Shown here one piece after another: positions 54,480 through 62,744 of a stretch of DNA of 64,000 nt. The position numbers and the translations under genes were made by a program. A model generated the notes under the pieces. That model made no database searches, had not been told where the DNA came from, and saw nothing but the letters and a program-made list of their open reading frames with translations. Every line of letters starts with the position of its first letter. Position 1 is the first letter of the stretch. The DNA is from Actinomycetaceae bacterium (GTDB taxonomy: Bacteria; Actinomycetota; Actinomycetes; Actinomycetales; Actinomycetaceae): NCBI GenBank assembly GCA_028724265.1, contig JAQYDG010000004.1, positions 558,001 through 622,000 on the forward strand, in the 5' to 3' direction.

Positions 54480-55427
54480 TCACTTCGCCGTGTGAGCATA
54501 GCCTTGCACTTCAACGAGGGCGGGGGCTGTCGCCGGACCCTCACGCGTGACCGCCACCGCTGCCGCAATATTCGCCATGTGTACCGCGCCCACCAGATCG
54601 TGCTCGCCGCCTGCCAGCAAGGCACAAAGGTAGCCGGTATGCGCATCGCCAGCTCCATTCGAATCAACTGACGTCACCGGATACGCCGGCACCCGCGTGA
54701 GCGCGCCGCCCTGCACAACGATCGCTCCCTGCGCACCAAGCCTAGAAACCACAGCACCCGGCACCTTGCTCGCAAACGCACTCGCATCGGAAAGCGCATC
54801 ACCCGTTGGAGTGCCTCCGCACCGTTCAAGCGCAAGCCGAGTCTCGCGCTCATTGAGGCTCCAGATGTTCGCCCGCTGCATCAGCACATCCCACGCACGA
54901 TCTGGAATATCAGCAATAACAGGCGATGGATCAACAACCACGCGTACTCCGCGTTCCCCTTCCCGAAGGCCACTGAGCCACGTCACAAGGGTCTGGCAGC
55001 TATCTGAATGGACAAGCGAATAGCCCGATACATAGATGACGTCGCCATCAGCCAGCACGACCTTGTTGAGACTCTCTGCGCGCTGATGCGTCTCGGCTCC
55101 ACGAGTAGAGACGAAGGTGCGTTCCGCGTTCTGCTCCACGAATGCGACCGAAAAGCCCGAATCCTCATCGATAGGCTCAGCACCGGAAAGCTCTATTCCT
55201 TCGCCTGCCAGCGCATGACGAACGATCGCCGCAAGAGGTCCGCGCCCCATCTGGCCGGCATACACCACCTCCGCTCCAGCTCGGCGAGCCGCCGCCATCA
55301 CGTTGAACCCTCCGCCTGCCGTCAGCTCAAAACGATCAGCGAAAATGTCGCCTCCGCGTTCGGGCAGCTGGGAAATGTGCAGAACGATATCCACAATCGC
55401 TTGGCCTGTATGAATAACCCGACCCAT
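54480..55427 (-). CDS. PfkB-family sugar kinase
   Basis: A 315-residue ribokinase-type kinase. It has the N-terminal AGGGFNVMAAARRAGAEVVYAGQMGRG and the anion-hole motif SVDSNGAGDAHTGYLCALL, with the catalytic aspartate. The substrate may be ribose, a nucleoside or related sugar. The ATG at 55427 is seven bases after GAGGAGA; an ATG at 55433 abuts that site and is less likely. It follows an ADP-ribosylglycohydrolase gene by 91 bases on the same strand, as in the E. coli yegU-yegV pair. Confidence 0.88.
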   Translation of the reverse strand: MGRVIHTGQAIVDIVLHISQLPERGGDIFADRFELTAGGGFNVMAAARRAGAEVVYAGQMGRGPLAAIVRHALAGEGIELSGAEPIDEDSGFSVAFVEQNAERTFVSTRGAETHQRAESLNKVVLADGDVIYVSGYSLVHSDSCQTLVTWLSGLREGERGVRVVVDPSPVIADIPDRAWDVLMQRANIWSLNERETRLALERCGGTPTGDALSDASAFASKVPGAVVSRLGAQGAIVVQGGALTRVPAYPVTSVDSNGAGDAHTGYLCALLAGGEHDLVGAVHMANIAAAVAVTREGPATAPALVEVQGYAHTAK

Positions 55428-55518
55428 ACTCATTCTCCTCGTCTTGCATCCCCACTCTTTCGCACCGAATATCTTTTGCGGTGTGCCCAAGCATCTTTTT
55501 CGCGTACCGACAAACCTG

Positions 55519-56514
55519 CTATCTCGTCAACGACAACAGCTTGTGAACACGCGAGGCGATGTCGATCTTGCTGACGGTCTGAATCGTGCGGATAGCATCC
55601 TGAGGCCACACCGCCATCCCGCACGCCGCGCCAAGTACTGCCCCGCACATCGCAGCCACAGTATCCGTGTCTCCACCGATCTGTGCTGCAGTAAGCAGTG
55701 CGGCGTAGGGCGAATCGACATACGCTTGCGCAAGAACCAACGCGGCAACGACGGACTCTTGACTCGCCACCGACGTGCCAACCACATCGCGGACAAAACC
55801 ATCCACCTCCCGTCGAGGCATGGAGGCCGTGACGTGGAGAAAAAACTGCGCCCGCACCGCGATCGATCCTCCCGCCTGCCAGAAGCCGTGCCTTTCGGTC
55901 TGCGCGGCGAGCCCGACCCCAGCCTGAAGAGCCTCAACGACAGATGCGCCGCGAATCCCGGCCGCCACAGATCCTGCAATTGCGGCGGCTCCCGCCAGGC
56001 CGATCGTCGTGTTGTGGGTGAGCGACGACGCCTCTATCACCTTGGCCAGGAGTTCCGCATCATTCTCGGCGCCAGAAAACGCGATGGCGACGGGAGCGAT
56101 CCGCATTGCAGCACCGTTCGTCGTTCCGTTCCTTCCCACTCTCTGAAGCGGCTCGCCCCTCCGAATTCCTTCAATTGCAGCCGTTGTTGATGGGCCGAGC
56201 AGATCAAGCGAACCGCGAGCCCTCATCTTCTCCTCCCACGAGGCGAGGGCATCGGCAAAATGACGCGGATCAACAGTGCCGTTGCCGCGAATCAGTTCGT
56301 CAGCGAGGAGAAGCGCCTGTTCGGTATCGTCAGTGACGGAGCCTGCCGGCATGCCGGGCGCAATCGGCTGGGAAGGATCCGCATCGTGAAGCGACGTGAT
56401 CGAGCCGTATGTTGCGGCGATAGCCTCCGACGACATCGACTGCGTGGGCATCCCGAGTGCGTCACCGAGCGCAAGACCCCACAAACATCCGAGTGCACGA
56501 TCGTATTCCTGCAT
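55519..56514 (-). CDS. ADP-ribosylglycohydrolase family protein
   Basis: A 331-residue helical ADP-ribosylglycohydrolase-fold hydrolase. Metal-binding motifs are GSVTDDTEQALLLADEL near the N-terminus and AAQIGGDTDTVAAMCGAVLGA near the C-terminus, the two sites that hold the Mg pair, plus GALLGDALG-like (GLALGDALGMPT). Members release ADP-ribose from proteins or act on small N-glycosides. Association with a PfkB kinase suggests a small-molecule role, such as nucleoside breakdown followed by sugar phosphorylation. TAGCAT seven bases before the ATG indicates a leaderless transcript. The YoeB gene ends 37 bases upstream. Confidence 0.9.
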   Translation of the reverse strand: MQEYDRALGCLWGLALGDALGMPTQSMSSEAIAATYGSITSLHDADPSQPIAPGMPAGSVTDDTEQALLLADELIRGNGTVDPRHFADALASWEEKMRARGSLDLLGPSTTAAIEGIRRGEPLQRVGRNGTTNGAAMRIAPVAIAFSGAENDAELLAKVIEASSLTHNTTIGLAGAAAIAGSVAAGIRGASVVEALQAGVGLAAQTERHGFWQAGGSIAVRAQFFLHVTASMPRREVDGFVRDVVGTSVASQESVVAALVLAQAYVDSPYAALLTAAQIGGDTDTVAAMCGAVLGAACGMAVWPQDAIRTIQTVSKIDIASRVHKLLSLTR

Positions 56515-56521
56515 ACTAAAA

Positions 56522-56527
56522 ATGCTA
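56522..56527 (-). promoter_or_regulatory. Probable -10 element of the ADP-ribosylglycohydrolase gene
   Basis: TAGCAT on the minus strand, seven bases before the ATG at 56514. Confidence 0.4.
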
Positions 56528-56551
56528 TGCCCCTCGCCACGCTACTCATAG

Positions 56552-56809
56552 CTACTGATAGTGAAAACGCGCTTGGAGAATAACGAGGTCATCCCCGTCC
56601 ACAAGATAAACCAGCCGATGCTCTTCAGTGATGCGTCGAGAGCACGCCCCCGCAAGGACATGACGAAGTGGCTCCGGTTTACCAATTCCGGAAGTCGGAT
56701 CCCTCAGAGCATCGTCGATGAGGAGATTGATCCGCTTGAGTGTCTGGCGGTCTGCTCCAAGCCAGTACTGGTAGTCCTCCCAGCCGTTGGGCGTAAACGA
56801 TAGTCTCAT
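56552..56809 (-). CDS. yoeB: YoeB-family mRNA interferase toxin
   Basis: An 85-residue Txe/YoeB toxin that cleaves mRNA in the ribosomal A site. The catalytic residues align with E. coli YoeB: E46 (GKPEPL), R65 (EEHRLVY), H83 and Y84 (ARFHYQ). The usual Trp of the GYWSRRI segment is Cys here (GACSRRI). The ATG lies 51 bases after the yefM stop, wider than in most YefM-YoeB loci, and there is no strong ribosome site. It should be neutralised by the adjacent YefM. Confidence 0.93.
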   Translation of the reverse strand: MRLSFTPNGWEDYQYWLGADRQTLKRINLLIDDALRDPTSGIGKPEPLRHVLAGACSRRITEEHRLVYLVDGDDLVILQARFHYQ

Positions 56810-56860
56810 CTCAGCAAAACCGTGCGATGCCTACAAAAGTGTGACGTTGGCACAACCTTC

Positions 56861-57106
56861 TCATTTCACGAGGACGTGGTTCTCGCGCTGTCCAGCTTGC
56901 GCCTGCTGAAGACTCTCAAGCAGACGCCGAGCATTCGCTGGGACGCGGAGCAGCGACGCGGTCTCCTCCAGAGCGTCAAAATCAACTCGAGACATCAAAA
57001 CTGCGTCACCGTTGCGTGACGTTATCTCGATTGGGACTCGATCCTCATTGACCCGCGCAACAAGAGGAAAAAGATTCTTCCTGGCTTCGCTCGCCGTGAT
57101 GGACAT
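56861..57106 (-). CDS. yefM: YefM/Phd-family antitoxin
   Basis: An 81-residue antitoxin. The DNA-binding Phd/YefM fold begins with SITASEARKNLFPLVARVNEDRVPIEIT and includes GDAVLMSRVDFDALEET. The C-terminal 30 residues should wrap YoeB. It has AAAGGAG five bases before the ATG. A pair of TGGTACTACATCTCG repeats with an embedded palindrome lies just upstream and should be the autoregulation operator. Confidence 0.93.
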   Translation of the reverse strand: MSITASEARKNLFPLVARVNEDRVPIEITSRNGDAVLMSRVDFDALEETASLLRVPANARRLLESLQQAQAGQRENHVLVK

Positions 57107-57120
57107 CGTTCTCCTTTGCC

Positions 57121-57162
57121 TGGTACTACATCTCGCATTTATGGTACTACATCTCGTACCAT
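57121..57162. promoter_or_regulatory. Operator repeats of yefM-yoeB
   Basis: TGGTACTACATCTCG occurs at 57121-57135 and 57142-57156, start-to-start 21 bases, which is two helical turns. The second copy is also part of an inverted repeat ATGGTAC-N8-GTACCAT (57141-57162). This fits cooperative binding of antitoxin dimers. Confidence 0.65.
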
Positions 57163-57261
57163 TCTAGATAAGATCACCCGCATTGAGATCGGAGAAGCTC
57201 ACGCGTCGAGAGCAATGCTGCTCGACGCGGCGGTCACGTGTACGAAGGTTTATCCGCGAAC

Positions 57262-57912
57262 TTATGAGTGATCAGGGGCAGTCAATTCGAGAGTTGAATC
57301 CGCAAGCCCCGCCACATAGGGATCGTGCGTCACCACCAGGAGCCCCATGCCATGCGAGCGCACAACCTCGAACAGATCCCGAGCAACACGATCGCGAGTT
57401 CCGGTGTCCAGGGATCCTGTGGGCTCGTCAGCTAAGACGATCTGAGGCTCAGATGCCAAGGCGCGCGCCAGAGCGGTCCGTTGCCTTTCCCCGCCTGAGA
57501 GTTTCCCTGCTAAAGTATCCGGCGGCACACCGAGCTGATCCAGCATCGTGCGCACCTCACCGATTGAGTCGCTCGACGGCGGTTCCTTGAGCATCAGGGC
57601 TACTGCGACGTTTTCGGCTGCGGTCAGTTCAGGGAATAATTCGCCCTCCTGAAACACCGACCCCATGTACATTCTGCGAATGCGCGCACGCTCGCCAGCC
57701 GATACATGGCTGATTCGCTCCCCACATACCGTAATCGAGCCGGCAGCGGGCTGTTGAAAACCAAGAATCGACATGAGCAGCGTTGTCTTTCCCACCCCAG
57801 AAGGCCCGACCACTGCCACCGATTCGCCAGAAGCAACACGAAGGTTGAGATACGAAAAGAGCGTGCGATTCCCTATACGGCACTCCAGATCGTGTACATC
57901 AAGTAAATTCAT
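57262..57912 (-). CDS. ABC transporter ATP-binding protein (MacB/LolD type)
   Basis: A 216-residue ATPase. Walker A is GPSGVGKT at 36-43, with the signature LSGGERQRTALARAL, Walker B IVLADEPTGSLD and the switch histidine in VVTHDPYV. It belongs to the FtsX-permease-associated group involved in peptide or lipoprotein export and antibiotic-peptide resistance. The ATG overlaps the permease stop by four bases, so the two are coupled. The ORF extends upstream to 58137 only inside the permease gene. Confidence 0.93.
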   Translation of the reverse strand: MNLLDVHDLECRIGNRTLFSYLNLRVASGESVAVVGPSGVGKTTLLMSILGFQQPAAGSITVCGERISHVSAGERARIRRMYMGSVFQEGELFPELTAAENVAVALMLKEPPSSDSIGEVRTMLDQLGVPPDTLAGKLSGGERQRTALARALASEPQIVLADEPTGSLDTGTRDRVARDLFEVVRSHGMGLLVVTHDPYVAGLADSTLELTAPDHS

Positions 57913-60272
57913 TTTTTCCACTGTGCAACCCTCCGTTTCGTTACGATCGTCAGAGTTAGCCATATGGCAAGCGTGACGGCAGCACCAACAACTGACACCA
58001 ACATCAACAGCGTCCCTACTGGTTCCACGCTGGTGTTGTAGACCTTCAAGAGTGTGAAATTCAAGGGTACGGCAACGAGGAGGCCGACGCCGATCCCAAT
58101 CAGACAGGGCAGTACGGCGCGTATCGCCGTCATCCAACCAATATGTATACGCCTCCCCATCAAACCAGATAGTGGAGCCAGACGGTCGGCTGCGTCATAG
58201 CGCTCGTCCATCACCATAATCCCCACCGAAAGCAAAACAAAGAATATTCCAAGCGCCGAAAATACCCTCATCCATGCCACCAGATTCTGTGACGCCCTTC
58301 CGGACGCAACCCACGACTCTGCCGGTGAGCTGATGTGCGGCGATGGATAGTGATGTGCAAGGAGAACTTGCTCAATCACACTTCGGTCAATCGTGGCGTC
58401 CTCGCCCGCTGCAAGAACCAATTCAATATTTTGAACCCTGCTTGGAGTAGACGCGTCCGCAGAAACACTACCCAGATGGGGAACAAGAGCCGCCAGTTCC
58501 TGTTGGGGGGAACGCCCAGAATAGACGATATCGTCAGCCTGCACGCCCACGCGCGTCAAGTAGCTGTTGAGTGGCGACGTGCCCTTTACTCCCTCCATAG
58601 TTCCCGGCGAAGCGAGGGAGCGCGAAACAGCAACGTGGAGTGTGACGGCGCCTGTCGAGATGTCCTCGAAAGAAGACACAATCGCTGCATCAGCAATTGA
58701 ATCCACTCCTTCGAGTGAGCGACTCACCGTATCTATAGTGCTCTTATCCCATGTTGGTTCCACATCGATTTCAACAAGCCGCCCATTAAAGGTGTCGAAT
58801 TGCGCCTTGTCCTGCGGATCTACCTGATTCCACGAATAAAACAACGAATTTATAAGCGAAAATGCGATGATGGCAGCCGCAAGTGTGATCGACATTCCCG
58901 CCAGTGATCCACCATAGAAACGAACATTAGCGCCCCCAATCATGGTTTCCGGGCTATTGTGTGCGATTCCCACACGTTTTAACACATCCGCACACTCGGA
59001 AATTATCATCCGAACAAGATCGCCCAAAGTCAGCACAAGGATCACAACACTACATGCAAAAAGGATGAGCGCAAGCACACCACCCTGCTGGTTCAGAACA
59101 TAGGTCACAATAGTCAAGCCCGGTATCGCTAATAGAGCAATGGAGGCCTTTCCCTCACTGTAATTCATCGTAAGTGTGCGTGCCGTGGTACCTGACGTAG
59201 CTGCACCTGCGCCCGCACGTGAGCGGCGCCGAAAAACGCGTGATATCAACGAATTCGAGGCACTCACATTCGTGACACTCAGGCCGCTGTGAAGCAGGTT
59301 GGGAGATCTATCGATGCCCGTCATTGAAAAGAGAATCCAGACCAGAGAAAAAAGAAGCCACACGCCAAGGCAACTCAATACGATCAGCCCAACTGACCTA
59401 CGAATATCAGATGCAGATATAACAAAGCACGAAACGGGAATCCGAACATCGTGAAATAAAAACACCATCAACGCGATGGCAAGTACGCAGAATGCGAGCA
59501 GCGATGGAATGCCGAGCTTTGCGGCATTCCACACGACGATGTCTGATCTCTTAAAGCCTAGTATCCGTAAACGGTTGCTTTGTTCGCGTCGTTGACTGAG
59601 GTCAAAACGTAAGCCAACGACAATAAATGCCAACAGCGGAATACCCACGCCGATGCCGAAACCGACGAGCGGCTGGGAGACTGAGGGAAGATCGAGGAGA
59701 TCACCAACGAGCAGAGCATCATGGTCACTAGTGCGGTCTTGATATACGAAACCCGATATCGGCGTGAAACTACCGAGATCAATATTCCTCGACGAAGGAT
59801 AGACGTAAGCGAACAACTCGGTGGGCGAAATCAGCCCCGATGGATCAAGAATGCCCGCATAATGTCCGTAACGCGTGGAAATATGTTCCACGTCATCACG
59901 ATCCGCAAGGGCAGGAGAAAGAAATACCTCACCTTTTTTCGGCCAGCGAGGCAAACCCAATGGGGGTGGTGCATTGAGATCCTTGGGAACCACGGCGGCG
60001 ATCGTTGCGTTCGTCAATTCGCTCGGCAGGAAGGCTCCGGAGAAGTCGATATAAGCCGCAGCGTTGGCTGAGTCAGATGTTTCAATTGGAGACCGCTCGA
60101 CTCCACGCTGATACATTCCAGTGTAACTGGCGAAAATGAGCGTCACAGCAAAAGAAGCACATAGCAGCGCACAAATAATAACAGACGGAATAATTTTGCC
60201 CGCTAAAATGCTCGCTTGGCTCCGTCGGCTCAAGCTAGCTAGCGTTCGATACCTCTTCAGTCGTCTGAACAC
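57909..60272 (-). CDS. FtsX-like ABC transporter permease
   Basis: A 787-residue permease. It has an N-terminal helix (about 25-50) and an extracellular domain, then three helices (about 200-330) in an FtsX-like arrangement, a central helix pair, a second large extracellular domain (about 480-640), and three C-terminal helices (about 660-780). The layout fits MacB/BceB-like exporters with two FtsX modules in one chain. The start is uncertain: a GTG at 60272 has GAGGTGG nine bases upstream, while a TTG at 60290 lacks a site. Codon use looks more AT-rich than in neighbours. A possible peptide gene lies just upstream. Confidence 0.88.
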   Translation of the reverse strand: MFRRLKRYRTLASLSRRSQASILAGKIIPSVIICALLCASFAVTLIFASYTGMYQRGVERSPIETSDSANAAAYIDFSGAFLPSELTNATIAAVVPKDLNAPPPLGLPRWPKKGEVFLSPALADRDDVEHISTRYGHYAGILDPSGLISPTELFAYVYPSSRNIDLGSFTPISGFVYQDRTSDHDALLVGDLLDLPSVSQPLVGFGIGVGIPLLAFIVVGLRFDLSQRREQSNRLRILGFKRSDIVVWNAAKLGIPSLLAFCVLAIALMVFLFHDVRIPVSCFVISASDIRRSVGLIVLSCLGVWLLFSLVWILFSMTGIDRSPNLLHSGLSVTNVSASNSLISRVFRRRSRAGAGAATSGTTARTLTMNYSEGKASIALLAIPGLTIVTYVLNQQGGVLALILFACSVVILVLTLGDLVRMIISECADVLKRVGIAHNSPETMIGGANVRFYGGSLAGMSITLAAAIIAFSLINSLFYSWNQVDPQDKAQFDTFNGRLVEIDVEPTWDKSTIDTVSRSLEGVDSIADAAIVSSFEDISTGAVTLHVAVSRSLASPGTMEGVKGTSPLNSYLTRVGVQADDIVYSGRSPQQELAALVPHLGSVSADASTPSRVQNIELVLAAGEDATIDRSVIEQVLLAHHYPSPHISSPAESWVASGRASQNLVAWMRVFSALGIFFVLLSVGIMVMDERYDAADRLAPLSGLMGRRIHIGWMTAIRAVLPCLIGIGVGLLVAVPLNFTLLKVYNTSVEPVGTLLMLVSVVGAAVTLAIWLTLTIVTKRRVAQWKK

Positions 60273-60328
60273 CCGACTCTGCCACCTCAAGCATTAAAGC
60301 ACATTAATATCTCGAGCCCTGTCATTAG

Positions 60329-60415
60329 CTAATACTTCCACCCGCCACAGGTCATCGGCCGAAGAAACTGAGACTTACAGGGCACGAACCCAATCTTTTT
60401 CATAGACTTCTTCAA
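60329..60415 (-). CDS. Possible 28-residue cationic two-cysteine peptide
   Basis: A short unrecognised frame. From a TTG start the peptide reads MKKSMKKIGFVPCKS then QFLRPMTCGGWKY: strongly basic, two cysteines ten residues apart, aromatic C-terminus. An AGGAG site lies six bases before the TTG, and an in-frame stop lies just upstream of that, fixing the start. The stop is 57 bases before the permease GTG on the same strand, after a palindromic leader. The location suggests a peptide exported or sensed by the ABC transporter, or a leader peptide. Coding is unproven; the ribosome site and composition are the only support. Confidence 0.35.
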   Translation of the reverse strand: MKKSMKKIGFVPCKSQFLRPMTCGGWKY

Positions 60416-60434
60416 CGCGGTCTCCTATTCAAAA

Positions 60435-60458
60435 CTTTAGATACGTGAGTATCTAAAG
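60435..60458 (-). promoter_or_regulatory. Palindromic hairpin in the leader of the peptide/ABC operon
   Basis: Perfect 10-base arms CTTTAGATAC and GTATCTAAAG with a 4-base loop. On the minus strand TTTTGAAT follows, as in a weak intrinsic terminator, and then the AGGAG site of the small ORF. It could be an attenuator or an operator. Confidence 0.5.
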
Positions 60459-60479
60459 AAACAACAAACTAAGCATTAC

Positions 60480-60485
60480 ATTATC
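60480..60485 (-). promoter_or_regulatory. Possible -10 element of the peptide/ABC operon
   Basis: GATAAT on the minus strand, about 20 bases upstream of the hairpin. No convincing -35. Confidence 0.3.
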
Positions 60486-60559
60486 GCATCACGTGAAAGA
60501 GAGACGAAGCTAATCGCTCACGGCACGTCGAAGAACCTAAAGTGCGAATGTGTTTGCCA

Positions 60560-60609
60560 CTTTGCAAGTTTAGAGGTGGAATGACGAGGAAACTTTTATA
60601 AGTTTCACA
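60560..60609. repeat. 50-bp direct repeat, copy 1
   Basis: Matches 62695-62744 at 49 of 50 positions in the same orientation. It includes the palindrome GAAACTT-TTAT-AAGTTTC at 60589-60606. On the minus strand the position equal to the -10 of copy 2 reads CAAAGT instead of TAAAGT. Confidence 0.93.
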
Positions 60610-60877
60610 CTTTCGTTTTCACACTTTACGCGTTTACACTTTCTCTCTTCATATTTCGCGGTTCTGCAGCATTCTGAGCATTCTCGGTTATTGGTGTACA
60701 GCACCTGTCGTGTTGTTGACGTACAACGCTGCTTATTCCGAGTTTTATAACTTTGAGTACAAGTTCTCACAGTTTCAAAATTTCAAAGTCTCCCGAAGAA
60801 GTCTGCGGCTCCCAGAGGACATGAGTTAATTCGTCATTGAAAGAATACGAGGTAGACCGCCATTTAAACGGCGTGCG

Positions 60878-60920
60878 GGCTTTGTCTTTGCTGGGCGCAA
60901 TGCCTAGCAAAGACAAAGCC
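60878..60920 (-). terminator. Strong hairpin after the Schlafen-like gene
   Basis: Perfect 15-base arms (GGCTTTGTCTTTGCT and its complement) with a 13-base loop, extendable by GGC/GCC inside. It begins 45 bases after the stop at 60965 on the minus strand. No strong T-run follows. Confidence 0.7.
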
Positions 60921-60964
60921 GAAACCCACGCTCCCCTTCTCGTTCTAACTCAAACAGATCCGGT

Positions 60965-62686
60965 CTATGCAACAGCTGTCGCACCCCGGTAGTAGGTGGT
61001 TTTTCGCATGCCCTGCCCACCTTCCATTACAGCTAGGCCATTTTTCAGCATTGAATTGAGCGCATATCGGATCTGCGCGACTGTCAACCCAGTAGCTTTT
61101 TGCAGATCTTTTATCTCGTAATGACCGCCATCTGCCAGTACCCGATAAACAATCGGCACATTCTTACCTAGGCTCGCTAGGCCTCGCTCATTTTCGGAAC
61201 CTCGCGGTGCACTCGCTTCCCCCTCAACCAGTGCGAAGGCTTCGCCGTGTGCTTCAATCAGTCGGTTTCGCAACAAAAAATCAACCGCATCGTTGAGATC
61301 CCGCTTCGAAAGCGGCTCATACTCCCTAGCAATTCGGGAACGCGAATAACTTTCACCGCGACGCAACCCCACCAAGATGTCTTCTTGGGGCGGTGAGAAC
61401 CGGAACTGAAATGAGCGCAGCCATTCTTGCTCACTCTCAGAAAAACGAGAGCCGCGAGGAAAAATCACCTTAAATTGCACCCCGGTATCAATGAACTTTG
61501 GCGGGCGTAGTCGAGCCTGCTGCGCTGCGATCAGGACTTCGCGAATACCGCCACCTTCACCTTCAATGACACGTTTCCCATCAGCTGTCTGCAAGTTCTT
61601 GCAGATCTCATATAGTCGTTGATTCACAGCAGCTTTCGTTAGTTCTGCACTCTCCAACTGCGCCACCGAAAGGCCACGTAAGCCACCAGGATTTTGAATC
61701 ACTAAGGCCTTTTCGCTCACTCTAATTTCTACTTGTTTCCCTGCGTCTAAAGATGGCCCCAAATCTCTGTGGACAAAAGCGTTGGCTACGATTTCACGTA
61801 TTGCTGTGGGTGGAAACTCCGGTCGATCCACCATGTGCCCATCGTCGTTATAGGCAGTAACGGTGTCGGTATTCCGCTGGATCCATTCCATCGACTGATC
61901 TATCAGATCTGAGATTGGCCCTTTCATGTACACCAGGTTTTTCGCCCTGCCATTTGTCTCGGTTCGTGACAACCGAACAGCAGCCGTCGCCCCTAAGGAT
62001 GGCTCCGTTGCTTGCGGAATAAAACCCAAGGCATAAAGTCCAGCCAGGCGTAAATTCCCGGAATCATCCGTCACACTCAAGATCTGCAGTAACAGGTCAT
62101 CATCCGCAATTCGCTTCTGCCTCTGGCTACCAGAACGGGAGTTCTCCAAAAAAGCCTTCAGCAAATCAGGATCAAGTTGGCGTTTGTCGGTCCCCCTATA
62201 AATTCTCAAGTCGAAATCTTCGCGTTCAGTTTCATGCAGTGCAGATATCGCAATCATCCGCAGGTCGTTGGCATTCATTGGATAATCGCCATCGGCCTGA
62301 CGCAGATAGGGTTTCCCGTTGTAGGATGCCGGCTTTTTTGACGGGGAGAGCGCACTCACATCAACCGCGACTACCGTTCCGGTAGGCGTAGCGATATCGC
62401 TAAAAGTGAGCTGCGGGGCAGGATCTACTGTCTGCCGGCAAAAGCTCACTACCTTTTTATGCATTTCAGCTGGGTTCTCCACACCGGTAACTGCAAAACC
62501 TGCGTTTTCATCGACTCCGAGCAGTATCGTCCCGCCTTCCGGCATGTTTGCGAATGCGCTCAAGGACTCGCCGATAGATTCTGGCATCCCCTTAGCAGCG
62601 CGCTTGCATTCAATCAGGGTGGTATCGTCACCGAAGACGCGAAGCTCATCAAGAGTGGCCTGTAATGTAGCTAAATCCCAACTCAC
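60965..62686 (-). CDS. Schlafen/AlbA_2-domain ATP-binding protein
   Basis: A 573-residue protein of the AlbA_2 (Schlafen-like) ATP-binding group. The N-terminal AlbA_2 domain (about 18-140) has LIECKRAAKGMPESIGESLSAFAN and GGTILLGVDENAGFAVTGV. A GHKL-type ATPase-like region (about 280-400) has AIREIVANAFVHRD and the EGEGGGIREVL loop. Winged-helix modules occupy about 430-560. Such proteins act as regulators or in phage defence; the role here is unknown. The GTG start has TAAAGT seven bases upstream, inside the 50-bp repeat, and no ribosome site. It sits in an AT-rich stretch between a toxin-antitoxin/ABC region and tRNA-Ser. Confidence 0.85.
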   Translation of the reverse strand: MSWDLATLQATLDELRVFGDDTTLIECKRAAKGMPESIGESLSAFANMPEGGTILLGVDENAGFAVTGVENPAEMHKKVVSFCRQTVDPAPQLTFSDIATPTGTVVAVDVSALSPSKKPASYNGKPYLRQADGDYPMNANDLRMIAISALHETEREDFDLRIYRGTDKRQLDPDLLKAFLENSRSGSQRQKRIADDDLLLQILSVTDDSGNLRLAGLYALGFIPQATEPSLGATAAVRLSRTETNGRAKNLVYMKGPISDLIDQSMEWIQRNTDTVTAYNDDGHMVDRPEFPPTAIREIVANAFVHRDLGPSLDAGKQVEIRVSEKALVIQNPGGLRGLSVAQLESAELTKAAVNQRLYEICKNLQTADGKRVIEGEGGGIREVLIAAQQARLRPPKFIDTGVQFKVIFPRGSRFSESEQEWLRSFQFRFSPPQEDILVGLRRGESYSRSRIAREYEPLSKRDLNDAVDFLLRNRLIEAHGEAFALVEGEASAPRGSENERGLASLGKNVPIVYRVLADGGHYEIKDLQKATGLTVAQIRYALNSMLKNGLAVMEGGQGMRKTTYYRGATAVA

Positions 62687-62694
62687 GTTTCTAA

Positions 62695-62744
62695 CTTTAC
62701 AAGTTTAGAGGTGGAATGACGAGGAAACTTTTATAAGTTTCACA
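62695..62744. repeat. 50-bp direct repeat, copy 2 (promoter of the Schlafen-like gene)
   Basis: Direct copy of 60560-60609. On the minus strand it reads towards the gene starting at 62686 and supplies TAAAGT (62694-62699) seven bases before its GTG. The palindrome GAAACTT-TTAT-AAGTTTC is at 62724-62741, upstream of the -35 position, as expected for an operator. Confidence 0.93.

Larger units (their letters stand above)
60416..60964. other. AT-rich intergenic region downstream of the Schlafen-like gene
   Basis: 549 bases of clearly lower GC than the surroundings. It holds the leader hairpin, one copy of the 50-bp repeat (60560-60609), and three degenerate TTTCACACTTT units (60603, 60617, 60633). 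A strong terminator lies at 60878-60920. A cysteine-rich 66-residue frame at 60570-60770 runs into the repeat and is not believed. Confidence 0.5.

Noticed and set aside
60570..60770. Cysteine-rich 66-residue frame on the minus strand
   Set aside because: No ribosome site, unrecognisable sequence, and its C-terminus is just the translated 50-bp repeat, which also ends the unrelated frame at 62705-62923.
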